Positions 55,757 to 64,000 of a DNA stretch of 64,000 nucleotides are shown piece after piece. The position numbers and the translations under genes were made by a program. Position 1 is the first letter of the stretch, and each line of letters starts with the position of its first letter. The DNA is from Paraburkholderia rhynchosiae. Lineage in GTDB: Bacteria; Pseudomonadota; Gammaproteobacteria; Burkholderiales; Burkholderiaceae. The DNA lies in contig NZ_PNXY01000002.1 of assembly GCF_002879865.1 (NCBI RefSeq), positions 310,001-374,000 of the forward strand. The letters are read 5' to 3'. The notes below the pieces were generated by a model that ran no database searches, had not been told where the DNA came from, and saw only the letters and a program-made list of their open reading frames with translations.

Positions 55757-56132
55757 CTGAAACTTGAAGAGATCACACGGTCGCGCCTGATGGCCAAGTG
55801 CAAAAAGATCAAGGAACGGAGAGCCGCCGCTCTCGCCCGTGCAGGCACACGATATCGTGCTGCAGGCCTACCGTTTCGTGCAGGCCAGGGGGCTGAAGGT
55901 GGACAACCCGGCAGAAGCCATCTGGCCGTCAGCCATCGCGCGGTTCAAGCCTCGCGACCGGGCACTGACGCCCACCGAAATCCATGTTTTCTTCAAGGCG
56001 CTGGAACGGACGCCTACGTTGCCAACGCGGCATCTGGCTATCAAGTTCCTGCTGCTCACAATGGTGCGCAAGTCGGAATTTATCCTCTCAGCTGCGGCTC
56101 CCTTGAAATTGCGCAATTTTTTTAAACGCTGA
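55720..56132 (+). pseudogene. Tyrosine integrase remnant
   Basis: Two frames together give part of a P4-type phage/island integrase: core-binding sequence AHLKLEEITRSRLMAKCKKI, then HDIVLQAYRFVQARGLKVDN, IARFKPRDRALTPTEIHVFF and LAIKFLLLTMVRKSEFI, where the catalytic Arg is expected. A frame change lies near 55845 and the catalytic C-terminus is missing. Such integrases mark mobile islands; this one cannot work. Confidence 0.7.
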
Positions 56133-56560
56133 ATCGACGTCAGAGTGATGGGTGTTTCACGCCGTGGTTCCCCAACGCCCGGACGTGGCGCGGGAATGTT
56201 AGGCGTGTTCAGATGGGGTCGTCATAAAGTATTGAACAAGTCAAAAAGGCTGAACATGTCGTGCACGTCGTTCATATGGTTGCATGTCCACGATTTCTGA
56301 ACAGGTGGAAATTGTGAACGACACGACCCATATGGCCTTACGGACTTCGATCACCCGACCGAAGTCCTGCTCAGTCAACTCACCAGCGCCCGGCAACCCG
56401 GCGCTGATATGGTACTGTAGGTTTGCTTGATCTCAGCGTAGCCACACTCTTTTGAAGCATGGGAGTAGCGCTATAGCGGAGCGCCACCGCGTCGATCTCG
56501 AAGCTCCTGCGACCGCTGTCACGAAACAAAAGATGCTGCCAAAATGATGCCACTCCTGTA
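56133..56560. other. Interval of IS debris without clear content
   Basis: About 430 bases. A motif resembling CGTTCATATGG and its partial repeat CCCATATGG occur at 56270-56335, but no element can be named. No convincing frame. Confidence 0.3.
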
Positions 56561-56863
56561 GTGGCGATCGGCCACGAAATACGTCATCATTATGCGGAGA
56601 ACAGGCGTCGAGAACTACCGATTCGCAGGCTTCTGGGACAGAGACTCTGCGTAAAAACTGATCTTGCATTAAACAAACCGTTCAAGGCATGGTCGGAGGT
56701 GTTCCCGAATGCGGCCTGCGTCGTCTCGCTGGTCGACCGCCTCGTGCTTCGCGCCGAGGTCATCCTCATCGACGGCGAGTCGTATCGCGTCAAGGACCGC
56801 GCGAGCCGGCCGAGCAGCGCGCCAGCAGGCGTAACGCCGCGCGCCAGGAGAAAAAGCCATGAG
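56561..56863 (+). pseudogene. IstB-like ATPase C-terminal fragment (IS21 type)
   Basis: The frame contains KTDLALNKPFKAWSEVFPNA, ACVVSLVDRLVLRAEVILID and GESYRVKDRA, which fit the C-terminal part of IS21-family IstB helper ATPases (pattern STNLxFxxWxxVF then LLDRLxHHC). The Walker motifs are missing. Fragment of a former IS21-type element. Confidence 0.6.
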
Positions 56864-56910
56864 CCGCTGCACCGCACCTGCCATCGGGCCTGTCTGGCGG
56901 ACTGGACTTT

Positions 56911-57270
56911 ATGATCGATGCCAACGGGTCGCCGCAGCAGGCGTTCGCGGTCTTCGAACTGCTCAGCGATCTGCGCGCGCGCATCTGGATACGTTACTGC
57001 GTCGAGTTGCACGAGCTGATCCGCGAGCAGCGTTACCACCCAGCGATGCCGACATCGACGACAGCGGGGGCGGGTTCTGAGTCTGTCTTCCTCACCTCGC
57101 GGGCGGCGATGCCTGCGGGGCATGGCCGAATCGTGCACTCGTCCTTGCGCCACCGTCTGGTGTCGGATTTGCACTGCCGTGAACAAGTGCTTGTGCGTCC
57201 CTTGAAGACGACGGCAACGACACGCCGATCGTGCTGCAAACGGGACAACGGGTTTCTATCGAGTTCGTAG
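56911..57270 (+). CDS. Small ORF following the IstB fragment
   Basis: MIDANGSPQQAFAVFELLSD and LRARIWIRYCVELHELIREQ look like the small unknown protein that often follows istB-type genes in Burkholderiaceae; the later part of the frame is probably not native. No function known; low confidence that it is expressed. Confidence 0.35.
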   Translation: MIDANGSPQQAFAVFELLSDLRARIWIRYCVELHELIREQRYHPAMPTSTTAGAGSESVFLTSRAAMPAGHGRIVHSSLRHRLVSDLHCREQVLVRPLKTTATTRRSCCKRDNGFLSSS

Positions 57271-57348
57271 CGGATGAACACATAGGCCATTAGTATGCCT
57301 AATAAAGAACCGAGCACTCGCAAAAAGGACGACGGTTCGTGCATCATC

Positions 57349-57372
57349 GGCAAACGGCAAACGGCAAACGGC
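57349..57372 (+). repeat. Short tandem repeat, GGCAAAC x3
   Basis: Three exact copies of GGCAAAC followed by a partial fourth, upstream of the duplicated nifH promoter region. Confidence 0.8.
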
Positions 57373-57490
57373 CAAGCGGTTTTGCAACGTTCATACCAGC
57401 GCCGAATCGGGTTTTGGCGATGGCGAAGACGCCAAAGCATGGAGGTGAGCTCGTGCTGCGAGTTGCATTTGCGACAAAGACGCGCGGGTT

Positions 57491-57506
57491 TGTCGGGAAG
57501 CTGACG
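57491..57506. promoter_or_regulatory. Decayed NifA site of the duplicated nifH promoter
   Basis: TGTCGGGAAGCTGACG corresponds to the perfect nifH site TGTCGCGAAATCGACA, but the last base of the ACA half is G. It is about 80 bases upstream of the -24 element, as at nifH. Confidence 0.55.
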
Positions 57507-57585
57507 TCGCGAACGTCGCAAGCCGCAATTCCGGAAACTTGCGAGAAGTCCTATTCGGCTGGGCTCTGGACGCCTCGTGCGCACA

Positions 57586-57601
57586 TGGCACGATAGCTGC
57601 G
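57586..57601 (+). promoter_or_regulatory. Sigma-54 promoter of the nifH-nifK fusion
   Basis: TGGCACGATAGCTGCG matches the functional nifH element TGGCACAGAAGCTGCG in all conserved bases, with ten bases between GG and GC. It looks intact. Confidence 0.8.
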
Positions 57602-57754
57602 TGAGAGCGATCCGCGCGGACACAATCCGACCGACGCGTGACTCGACAGAAGAAGACCAGACGGGACGAACCGCTGGCTGAGGACATCGTCGCGGCTTTG
57701 CAGCCCAAACTCGCACCCTGGCTTTCACCTTCTATCTCATTGTGGAGTACGACA

Positions 57755-58834
57755 ATGTCTCAACTTCGGCAGATTACCTTCTACGAAAAAGGTCGGATCG
57801 GCAAGCAGAAGGGTAGCGTACGGGAAGACTACGATGTGCCGTTCGCACACACGCCCGCGTTTTTCGGAAACCACGTGACCAGTTGTGACAATGCGCTACC
57901 GGGCATTCTGAAGCACTTTTGGGGCGGTAGGGCGGGAACTGCCACCCCGCTTGCACGCGTGCCGGACGACAGCGTGAACTTTATCGGCGGATTCGACGAC
58001 TTCGTCGTCGGCAACATGAGGGAGATTCGGCGAAAATTCGATCTATTCGGCGTGACGGTCAACATCATCTGCGATCCATCCGAGACATGGAACGCATCGA
58101 CCGATGGCGACTTCCGGATGTGCAACGGGGAAGCGACACAGGAGGAAGTCGGGTGCGTGCTGAACGCAAAAGCGACATTTGTGTTCCACGAATATTGTTG
58201 CGAGAAGACGAGGAGGTTCACCGCCGAGCATGACCAGGAGATTATCGCGTTGAACGCGCCCATCGGCGTCGTAGGTACCGACCATTTCCTTATGACGGGA
58301 AGGCGGATTCCTGCAAAGCTTGAAATGGAGCTGCGCCAACTCGTCGATGCCATGGCGGACAGTCAGCCGAATCTACACGGCAAGCGCTATGCACTCTATG
58401 GCGATGCCGACCAGATGCTCGCATTCACTCAATTTCTGCGGGAACTTAGCGAGGAGCCGGCGCACGTTCTGTCCACCAACGGTACCGATCGCTGCGCGTC
58501 GAAAGTGCGGCCGCTTTGGGACGCGTCGCCATACGGTGCACAATGCAAGGTCTACCCAAAGCGCGACCTTTGGCACCTTCGCTCGCTTCTATTCATAGAG
58601 CCGGTGCAGTTCCGGATCGGCAACACACATGGCAAGTATCTGGAGCGCCACACCGGACATCCCTCGTGCGCTTGTATTCCCTATATTTGACCGTCACCAC
58701 TACCACCGCTACCCGACTTGGGGGGCGGCGGATTGCGGATACTGCTGGCACTGGTCGAAGAACTTTTCGAAGCACTGCACGCGAGCACGATTTCTGTGTC
58801 GAAGACCGATTACTGCTATGACATCGTCCGATGA
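57755..58834 (+). pseudogene. nifH-nifK fusion left from a deleted second nifHDK
   Basis: The first 17 codons are nifH (MSQLRQITFYEKGRIGK, intact copy [17 protein letters not shown]) with two P-loop glycines lost. At GCAAG (57801-57805) the sequence switches to nifK at about codon 170 ([20 protein letters not shown]) and follows it: [65 protein letters not shown] occurs at both parental breakpoints (near 37514 and 40496), so a microhomology deletion removed most of nifH, all of nifD and a third of nifK. Near the end further frameshifts appear; the original nifK stop is at 58832-58834. Confidence 0.92.
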
Positions 58835-58909
58835 CGGCAACATGGCACAGGTATTCCGCGGTCGCGCGAAGCGATCGAGGTACGTTTCTTACTGGCTGAA
58901 GAGGGCTTC

Positions 58910-60010
58910 ATGAATCACATCTGGCTTCGATGCGAAAGCAAACGTTTTGAGCGCCGCACGCCCCTTGTACCGGCTCATGCTGCGATGTTGGCCAAGAAAG
59001 GTATCGTAGTGACCGTAGAGCATTCGCCCATGCGGTGCTTCCCGGACGAGCAATACGAAAAAGTCGGGTGTGAGATCGTCAAGTCGCATTCTTGGAAAAA
59101 CGCGCCTTCCGATGCGTACATTCTAGGACTGAAAGAGCTAAGTGAAGACGTCAACGAGGTCCGCCATACTCACATCTATTTTGGCCATGTTTTCAAGCAA
59201 CAGACGGCCGCGGTTGAGGTGCTAGACCGGTTCCGCCGAGGCGGAGGCACGCTGCTCGATCTTGAGTACCTCCGAGACTTTCGGGGTTTGGAGCTTGTGA
59301 GTCGGGGAGTAAGTTTCTGGGCGGGCGTGTGTGGGGCGGCCGTGACGCTGGAACTTATGGAACGAAAGATGAGTGATGCGGCAGAAGTATCGCTCGAGAA
59401 AACGTTCCATAGTAGCTTTGAAGAGCTAGTAGAGTTTCTGCAGCGGAAGATTGAAAAAGTAAGAAACGCGAGGATCCTCATAGCTGGTGCACGGGGAGTG
59501 ACTGGATCGGGAGTGCGCTACCTGTTGGAGACCGTTGGCCTCGGTCACGAATGTTGGGGAAGGGCGGAGACTGCCTCAGACTTACGTCATGAGCTTCTAG
59601 ATTTCGACATCCTTTTCAACTGCATACGGTCAGACGAGACAACAACGATACTGCTTCACCCAAAAATGCTCGAAAAGCCACATCGGCTTTCGATGATTGG
59701 CGACGTAAGTTGCGACGCGGCCAGTCCGTACAACCCACTACGTATTTATCGAGAGTCGACCGATTTTTCCAAACCAGTACAGACGTGTGGTTCAGGGGAA
59801 AACGCCGTTGATGTAGTCGCGTTGGACAATGTTGCCTCGCTGTTACCTGTGGACGCGAGTTCGGCCATAAGTAGAGAGTTATTCCCTTTCCTTTGTGAGC
59901 TTGTTATAAGCGGAGGCTACTCCATCGACTCAGCGTGGGGGACTGCATATCTCAATTTCGCCGCGAGTCTTGCGAGGACGCAAAAATGCAAACCAGAAGC
60001 AAAAACGTGA
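58910..60010 (+). CDS. Saccharopine dehydrogenase-like (Lys1-type) enzyme
   Basis: A 366-residue protein of the AlaDH/PNT-type saccharopine dehydrogenase family, which reduces the imine formed between an amino acid and a 2-oxo acid using NAD(P)H. The N-terminal domain has RCESKRFERRTPLVPAHAAM, APSDAYILGLKELSEDV and HTHIYFGHVFKQQ: K75 and H93 match the Lys/His pair of yeast Lys1. GGGTLLDLEYLRDFRGLELV follows, and a Rossmann motif ILIAGARGVTGSGVRYLLET. Lysine biosynthesis in bacteria does not use this route, so an opine-like product is a better guess. It starts 75 bases after the nifK remnant. The next gene overlaps by 25 bases. Base composition is AT-richer than in nif genes. Confidence 0.82.
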   Translation: MNHIWLRCESKRFERRTPLVPAHAAMLAKKGIVVTVEHSPMRCFPDEQYEKVGCEIVKSHSWKNAPSDAYILGLKELSEDVNEVRHTHIYFGHVFKQQTAAVEVLDRFRRGGGTLLDLEYLRDFRGLELVSRGVSFWAGVCGAAVTLELMERKMSDAAEVSLEKTFHSSFEELVEFLQRKIEKVRNARILIAGARGVTGSGVRYLLETVGLGHECWGRAETASDLRHELLDFDILFNCIRSDETTTILLHPKMLEKPHRLSMIGDVSCDAASPYNPLRIYRESTDFSKPVQTCGSGENAVDVVALDNVASLLPVDASSAISRELFPFLCELVISGGYSIDSAWGTAYLNFAASLARTQKCKPEAKT

Positions 60011-61242
60011 TTGTGATTGTTGATGGATGGTCGTCGGGGCGATATTTGGCACCGGCTTTCATCGGCCATGGATACGAGTGCATACACATTAGCTCAACAG
60101 AAAAAACGTCGCGGTTTGGCTACAAGCCGGTTGACTACATTGCCAACTTTCATCTCGAATCGACCGCCATGTCGGAAATACTTGAAAATCTCCGCGGGTA
60201 TTCAGTCAAAGCAATCATGCCCGGTAGTGAGTCCGGTGTCGTACTAGCAGATTTATTAGCAGATAATTTCGCTGTTCCGCGAAATGACGCCAGAACAACG
60301 CAGGCTCGCAGAAACAAATTTCATATGATCGCAGCACTTAAGAAGGCTGGTGTATCCAGTATGAGGCAGTTCGCTTCGCGGTCGCTCTGCGAGCTTCTCG
60401 CCTGGTACGGTGAATCTGAGTTGGATACGGTCATATTGAAGCCGACAATGGGAGCCAAGTCGGATGGTGTCGCACTTTGTTCGAATGCGAAGGACATAGA
60501 AGCTGCCTTCGTGGCCACTCATGGTAAACCGAACGTGACAGGAGTAATCAATACGGAATTCGTAATTCAAGAACGTCTTCAAGGCCAAGAGTTGATGGTA
60601 AATAGTGTCAGTTGCGAGGGCCATCATTTTGTGACCGATATGTGGATTGGCGTTGGTGGCTTGGTGGACACAATCTCGACAGACGAGTATGCGCAACTCG
60701 TAATGCGGCGGACGGAAATTTTCGAGAGGGTCGAGAAATATGTTCTTGAGACGCTGGACGCGCTTGGAATTTGCAACGGCGCGGCACACAGTGAGGTGAT
60801 GCTGACAGTCAATGGACCGCGGCTTATCGAGTGCGGCGCGCGTCTGACCGGCGCTCAACTCTTCGCGGCCGTCGAGGAGGCGCAGGGATACAGTCAACTT
60901 TCTGTGATGGTTGAGACGGTATTGAATTCCGGACAGTTTCAAAGACGAGTGAACGCATTGCGTGGGTCAAGACAAAAAGGCCTAAGGTTTGTTTACATGT
61001 GTTCGAATCGGGAAGGATATGTTGTGAACAATCCCGATCTCAGTCGATTTGGCGAATTGGCGACACTGGACCGGATGATTGTATTCCCGAAAATCGGCGA
61101 TTATCTGACAAAGACAAACGGCAGCCTAGGGCGACCGGGATATGCGTTCCTCTTGTCCAGTGATAATCAAACCTTGGACATGGACTATGTCCGCTTCCGG
61201 GAACTCGAGGCAAAAATGTTTCAGCATGTATTGGAGGCATAG
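59986..61242 (+). CDS. ATP-grasp ligase
   Basis: A 418-residue ATP-grasp protein, probably a carboxylate-amine ligase. N-terminal domain: NVIVIVDGWSSGRYLAPAFI; ATP-binding part: TVILKPTMGAKSDGVALCSN and EFVIQERLQGQELMVNSVSC; metal-binding end: AAHSEVMLTVNGPRLIECGA followed by RLTGAQ. It is most like amino acid ligases that make dipeptides or acyl-amino acids; the substrate cannot be told. ATG 59986 overlaps the upstream gene. A sampled line at 60001 has 29 G+C in 60, clearly below the neighbouring nif genes, which suggests transfer. Confidence 0.82.
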   Translation: MQTRSKNVIVIVDGWSSGRYLAPAFIGHGYECIHISSTEKTSRFGYKPVDYIANFHLESTAMSEILENLRGYSVKAIMPGSESGVVLADLLADNFAVPRNDARTTQARRNKFHMIAALKKAGVSSMRQFASRSLCELLAWYGESELDTVILKPTMGAKSDGVALCSNAKDIEAAFVATHGKPNVTGVINTEFVIQERLQGQELMVNSVSCEGHHFVTDMWIGVGGLVDTISTDEYAQLVMRRTEIFERVEKYVLETLDALGICNGAAHSEVMLTVNGPRLIECGARLTGAQLFAAVEEAQGYSQLSVMVETVLNSGQFQRRVNALRGSRQKGLRFVYMCSNREGYVVNNPDLSRFGELATLDRMIVFPKIGDYLTKTNGSLGRPGYAFLLSSDNQTLDMDYVRFRELEAKMFQHVLEA

Positions 61243-61294
61243 GCAACCTCCCCCAACGACCGGGCCGATAGATTGACTGACATTTCGGGACCGT

Positions 61295-62560
61295 ATGCAA
61301 ATTGTTAACTTTTCGCCAGGAGCACAGAAAGATGCATGTTCAACAAGCGAGCGGAGTTCGCCTAGCATTCCGAAGAGGGAGATAGACTTGAAATTTGCGA
61401 ATCTCGTCGAGCGCTTGCAGGGCGAGCGAACGTCGGCGTGGGACATTCACAGGGCGGCTAGGCTGGCGGCCGTTCAAGGCGAAGATGTGATCGTGCTCAG
61501 CGTCGGCGATCCGGATTTCCCGACTCCCGCTCCCGTCGTTGAACGTGCCATCTCGGCCCTGCACGAAGACGATACACATTACACCGGCGGCGCCGGTCGG
61601 GATAACCTGCGTGAGGCGATCGCGGCTGAACATCAGGCCGACAGCGGCCGTGCCGTCACCAAGGCGAATGTAATCGTCTGTGCCGGCGCGCAGAACGGAC
61701 TGTTCGCGTCGTCGCTCTGCGTCTGCGAGGCCGGCGACGAAGTGCTCGTGCCAGAGCCGATGTATCTGACGTACGAAGCTGCAATTCGCGCCTCCGGCGC
61801 CACCCTCGTGCCCGTAGCGGTGGACGCCGCGAATGGCTTCCATCTCGACTGCGAGGCGCTTAGAGCCGCAGTTACCGCGCGCACACGCGCAATCTTCTTT
61901 GCGACGCCCTGCAATCCCACTGGCGTGGTCATGCCGCGCGAACATCTTGAACAGATCGCCGCGTTGGCGCGCGAGCGCGACTTATGGGTCGTCTCTGACG
62001 AGGTATACGCGGACCTCACTTTTGAGCGCGACCACATTAGCATCGCGTCTTTGGAAGGCATGGCGAGCCGAACGTTGACGTTAGGCAGCTTTTCAAAGTC
62101 GCATGCAATGACCGGCTGGCGGCTAGGCTGGGTAATCGGGCCGGAGGCAGCGATCGATCATCTGGGTCGACTGGCACTTTGCATGTTGTATGGACTACCG
62201 GGTTTCATCCAGCAAGCTGGATTGGCGGCGCTCGAACACCGTCGTTCCGTGATCGCGCAGATGAGAGACGTGTATCGCCGGCGGCGTGATGCCGTGTTTC
62301 AGCGCCTGAATGCCGTTCAGAATCTTCAATGCCTGCTTCCAGAGGCGGGCATCTTCATGATGATCGACATTCGGGGAACGGGAATAGGCACACACGACTT
62401 CACGTGGCAACTGCTCCGAGAGAAAGGCGTCTCTCTGCTCGATGCTAGTCGATTCGGTCCGACTGCAAACGGTTTCGTGAGGCTGGCACTAGTGGTGGAT
62501 GAGCCGAAGCTGAATGAGGCCTGCAATCGGATCGAGGATTTCGTTCGGCGACGTCGCTAA
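61295..62560 (+). CDS. Class I/II PLP-dependent aminotransferase
   Basis: A 421-residue fold-type I aminotransferase: VLSVGDPDFPTPAPVVERAI, THYTGGAGRDNLREAI, FATPCNPTGVVMPREHLEQI, WVVSDEVYADLTFERDHISI and the PLP lysine in GSFSKSHAMTGWRLGWVIG. It resembles aspartate- or arginine/pyruvate-type aminotransferases. The first 31 residues are atypical; a TTG at 61388 with GAGGGAGATAGAC before it gives a normal N-terminus (LKFANLVERLQGERTSAWDI). It follows the ATP-grasp gene by 50 bases and is richer in GC, so the cluster may have mixed origins. Confidence 0.88.
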   Translation: MQIVNFSPGAQKDACSTSERSSPSIPKREIDLKFANLVERLQGERTSAWDIHRAARLAAVQGEDVIVLSVGDPDFPTPAPVVERAISALHEDDTHYTGGAGRDNLREAIAAEHQADSGRAVTKANVIVCAGAQNGLFASSLCVCEAGDEVLVPEPMYLTYEAAIRASGATLVPVAVDAANGFHLDCEALRAAVTARTRAIFFATPCNPTGVVMPREHLEQIAALARERDLWVVSDEVYADLTFERDHISIASLEGMASRTLTLGSFSKSHAMTGWRLGWVIGPEAAIDHLGRLALCMLYGLPGFIQQAGLAALEHRRSVIAQMRDVYRRRRDAVFQRLNAVQNLQCLLPEAGIFMMIDIRGTGIGTHDFTWQLLREKGVSLLDASRFGPTANGFVRLALVVDEPKLNEACNRIEDFVRRRR

Positions 62561-62584
62561 CAATTCGCTCCGACCTACTGATAG

Positions 62585-64000
<1,416 letters not shown>

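Noticed and set aside
58843..58858. TGGCACAGGTATTCCG as a sigma-54 promoter for the saccharopine-dehydrogenase-like gene
   Set aside because: The -12 GC is missing (CC at that position), so the essential element is not met.

Overview
The window is part of a symbiosis region (plasmid or island) from a GC-rich betaproteobacterial rhizobium. A Paraburkholderia- or Cupriavidus-like legume symbiont is most likely, because nod genes (nodD, nodB, nodC, nodI, nodJ and two nod boxes) are interleaved with a nearly complete Burkholderia-style nif/fix set. I cannot name the species from sequence alone.

Layout. 0.1-1.1 kb: nodD with a divergent nod box facing off the left edge. 1.1-3.0 kb: wreckage of IS3, IS5 and group II intron reverse transcriptase. 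3.0-4.9 kb: nifA. 5.7-12.6 kb (minus strand): one operon read from a sigma-54 promoter, nifV-nifW-fixABCX-ferredoxin-TPR-like-IclR (the last frameshifted). 13.1-14.5 kb (minus): IscA-like gene and a broken nifS. 14.7-15.5 kb: a second, degraded nifA. 15.6-23.9 kb (plus): nifB operon (nifB, fdxN, HesB-like, TPR-like, LRV iron-sulfur protein, two nifZ, a DUF3024-like gene, a second nifS remnant, nifT, a DegT-like protein without its PLP lysine, a SIR2-like protein, a 2Fe-2S ferredoxin). 23.9-26.4 kb: decaying genes (FAD oxidoreductase, nifO-like) plus fmdB-like and ompW. 26.6-27.6 kb: frameshifted IS110. 28.4-35.4 kb: hemN and a cyoABCD bo3 oxidase operon, each with an FNR-type site, then a fatty acid desaturase. 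35.4-37.1 kb (minus): truncated hemoglobin, unknown protein and ankyrin protein, diverging from nifHDK (37.5-41.6 kb) around one shared NifA site. 42.0-43.5 kb: AAA+ ATPase. 43.8-50.3 kb: nifENX, DUF269, DUF683, fdxB, nifQ, DUF2325. 50.7-54.9 kb (minus): nodJ, nodI, nodC, frameshifted nodB and a nodA tail behind a nod box. 55.4-57.3 kb: IS and integrase debris. 57.5-58.8 kb: a deleted second nifHDK copy in which nifH is fused to nifK. 58.9-63.6 kb: an AT-richer, apparently imported set (saccharopine-dehydrogenase-like enzyme, ATP-grasp ligase, PLP aminotransferase, aldo/keto reductase). The right edge cuts an IS630-type transposase.

How it works together. NifA with sigma-54 should switch on nifV-fix, nifB, nifHDK, nifENX and the hemoglobin operon; I could place -24/-12 elements for each and perfect TGT-N10-ACA sites for nifV, nifB and nifH/hemoglobin. 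FixABCX and the ferredoxins supply electrons; NifB, E, N, X, V and Q build FeMo-co; NifW and NifZ mature the MoFe protein. No intact nifS remains here, so sulfur must come from elsewhere. The hemoglobin, the bo3 oxidase and HemN fit life at low oxygen.

Most notable: the nifH-nifK fusion with its own promoter lying just upstream of the unexplained enzyme cluster; the dead second nifA; two independently gutted nifS copies; the nodA tail and nodB frameshift; and the lysine-less DegT and SIR2 proteins inside the nifB operon.
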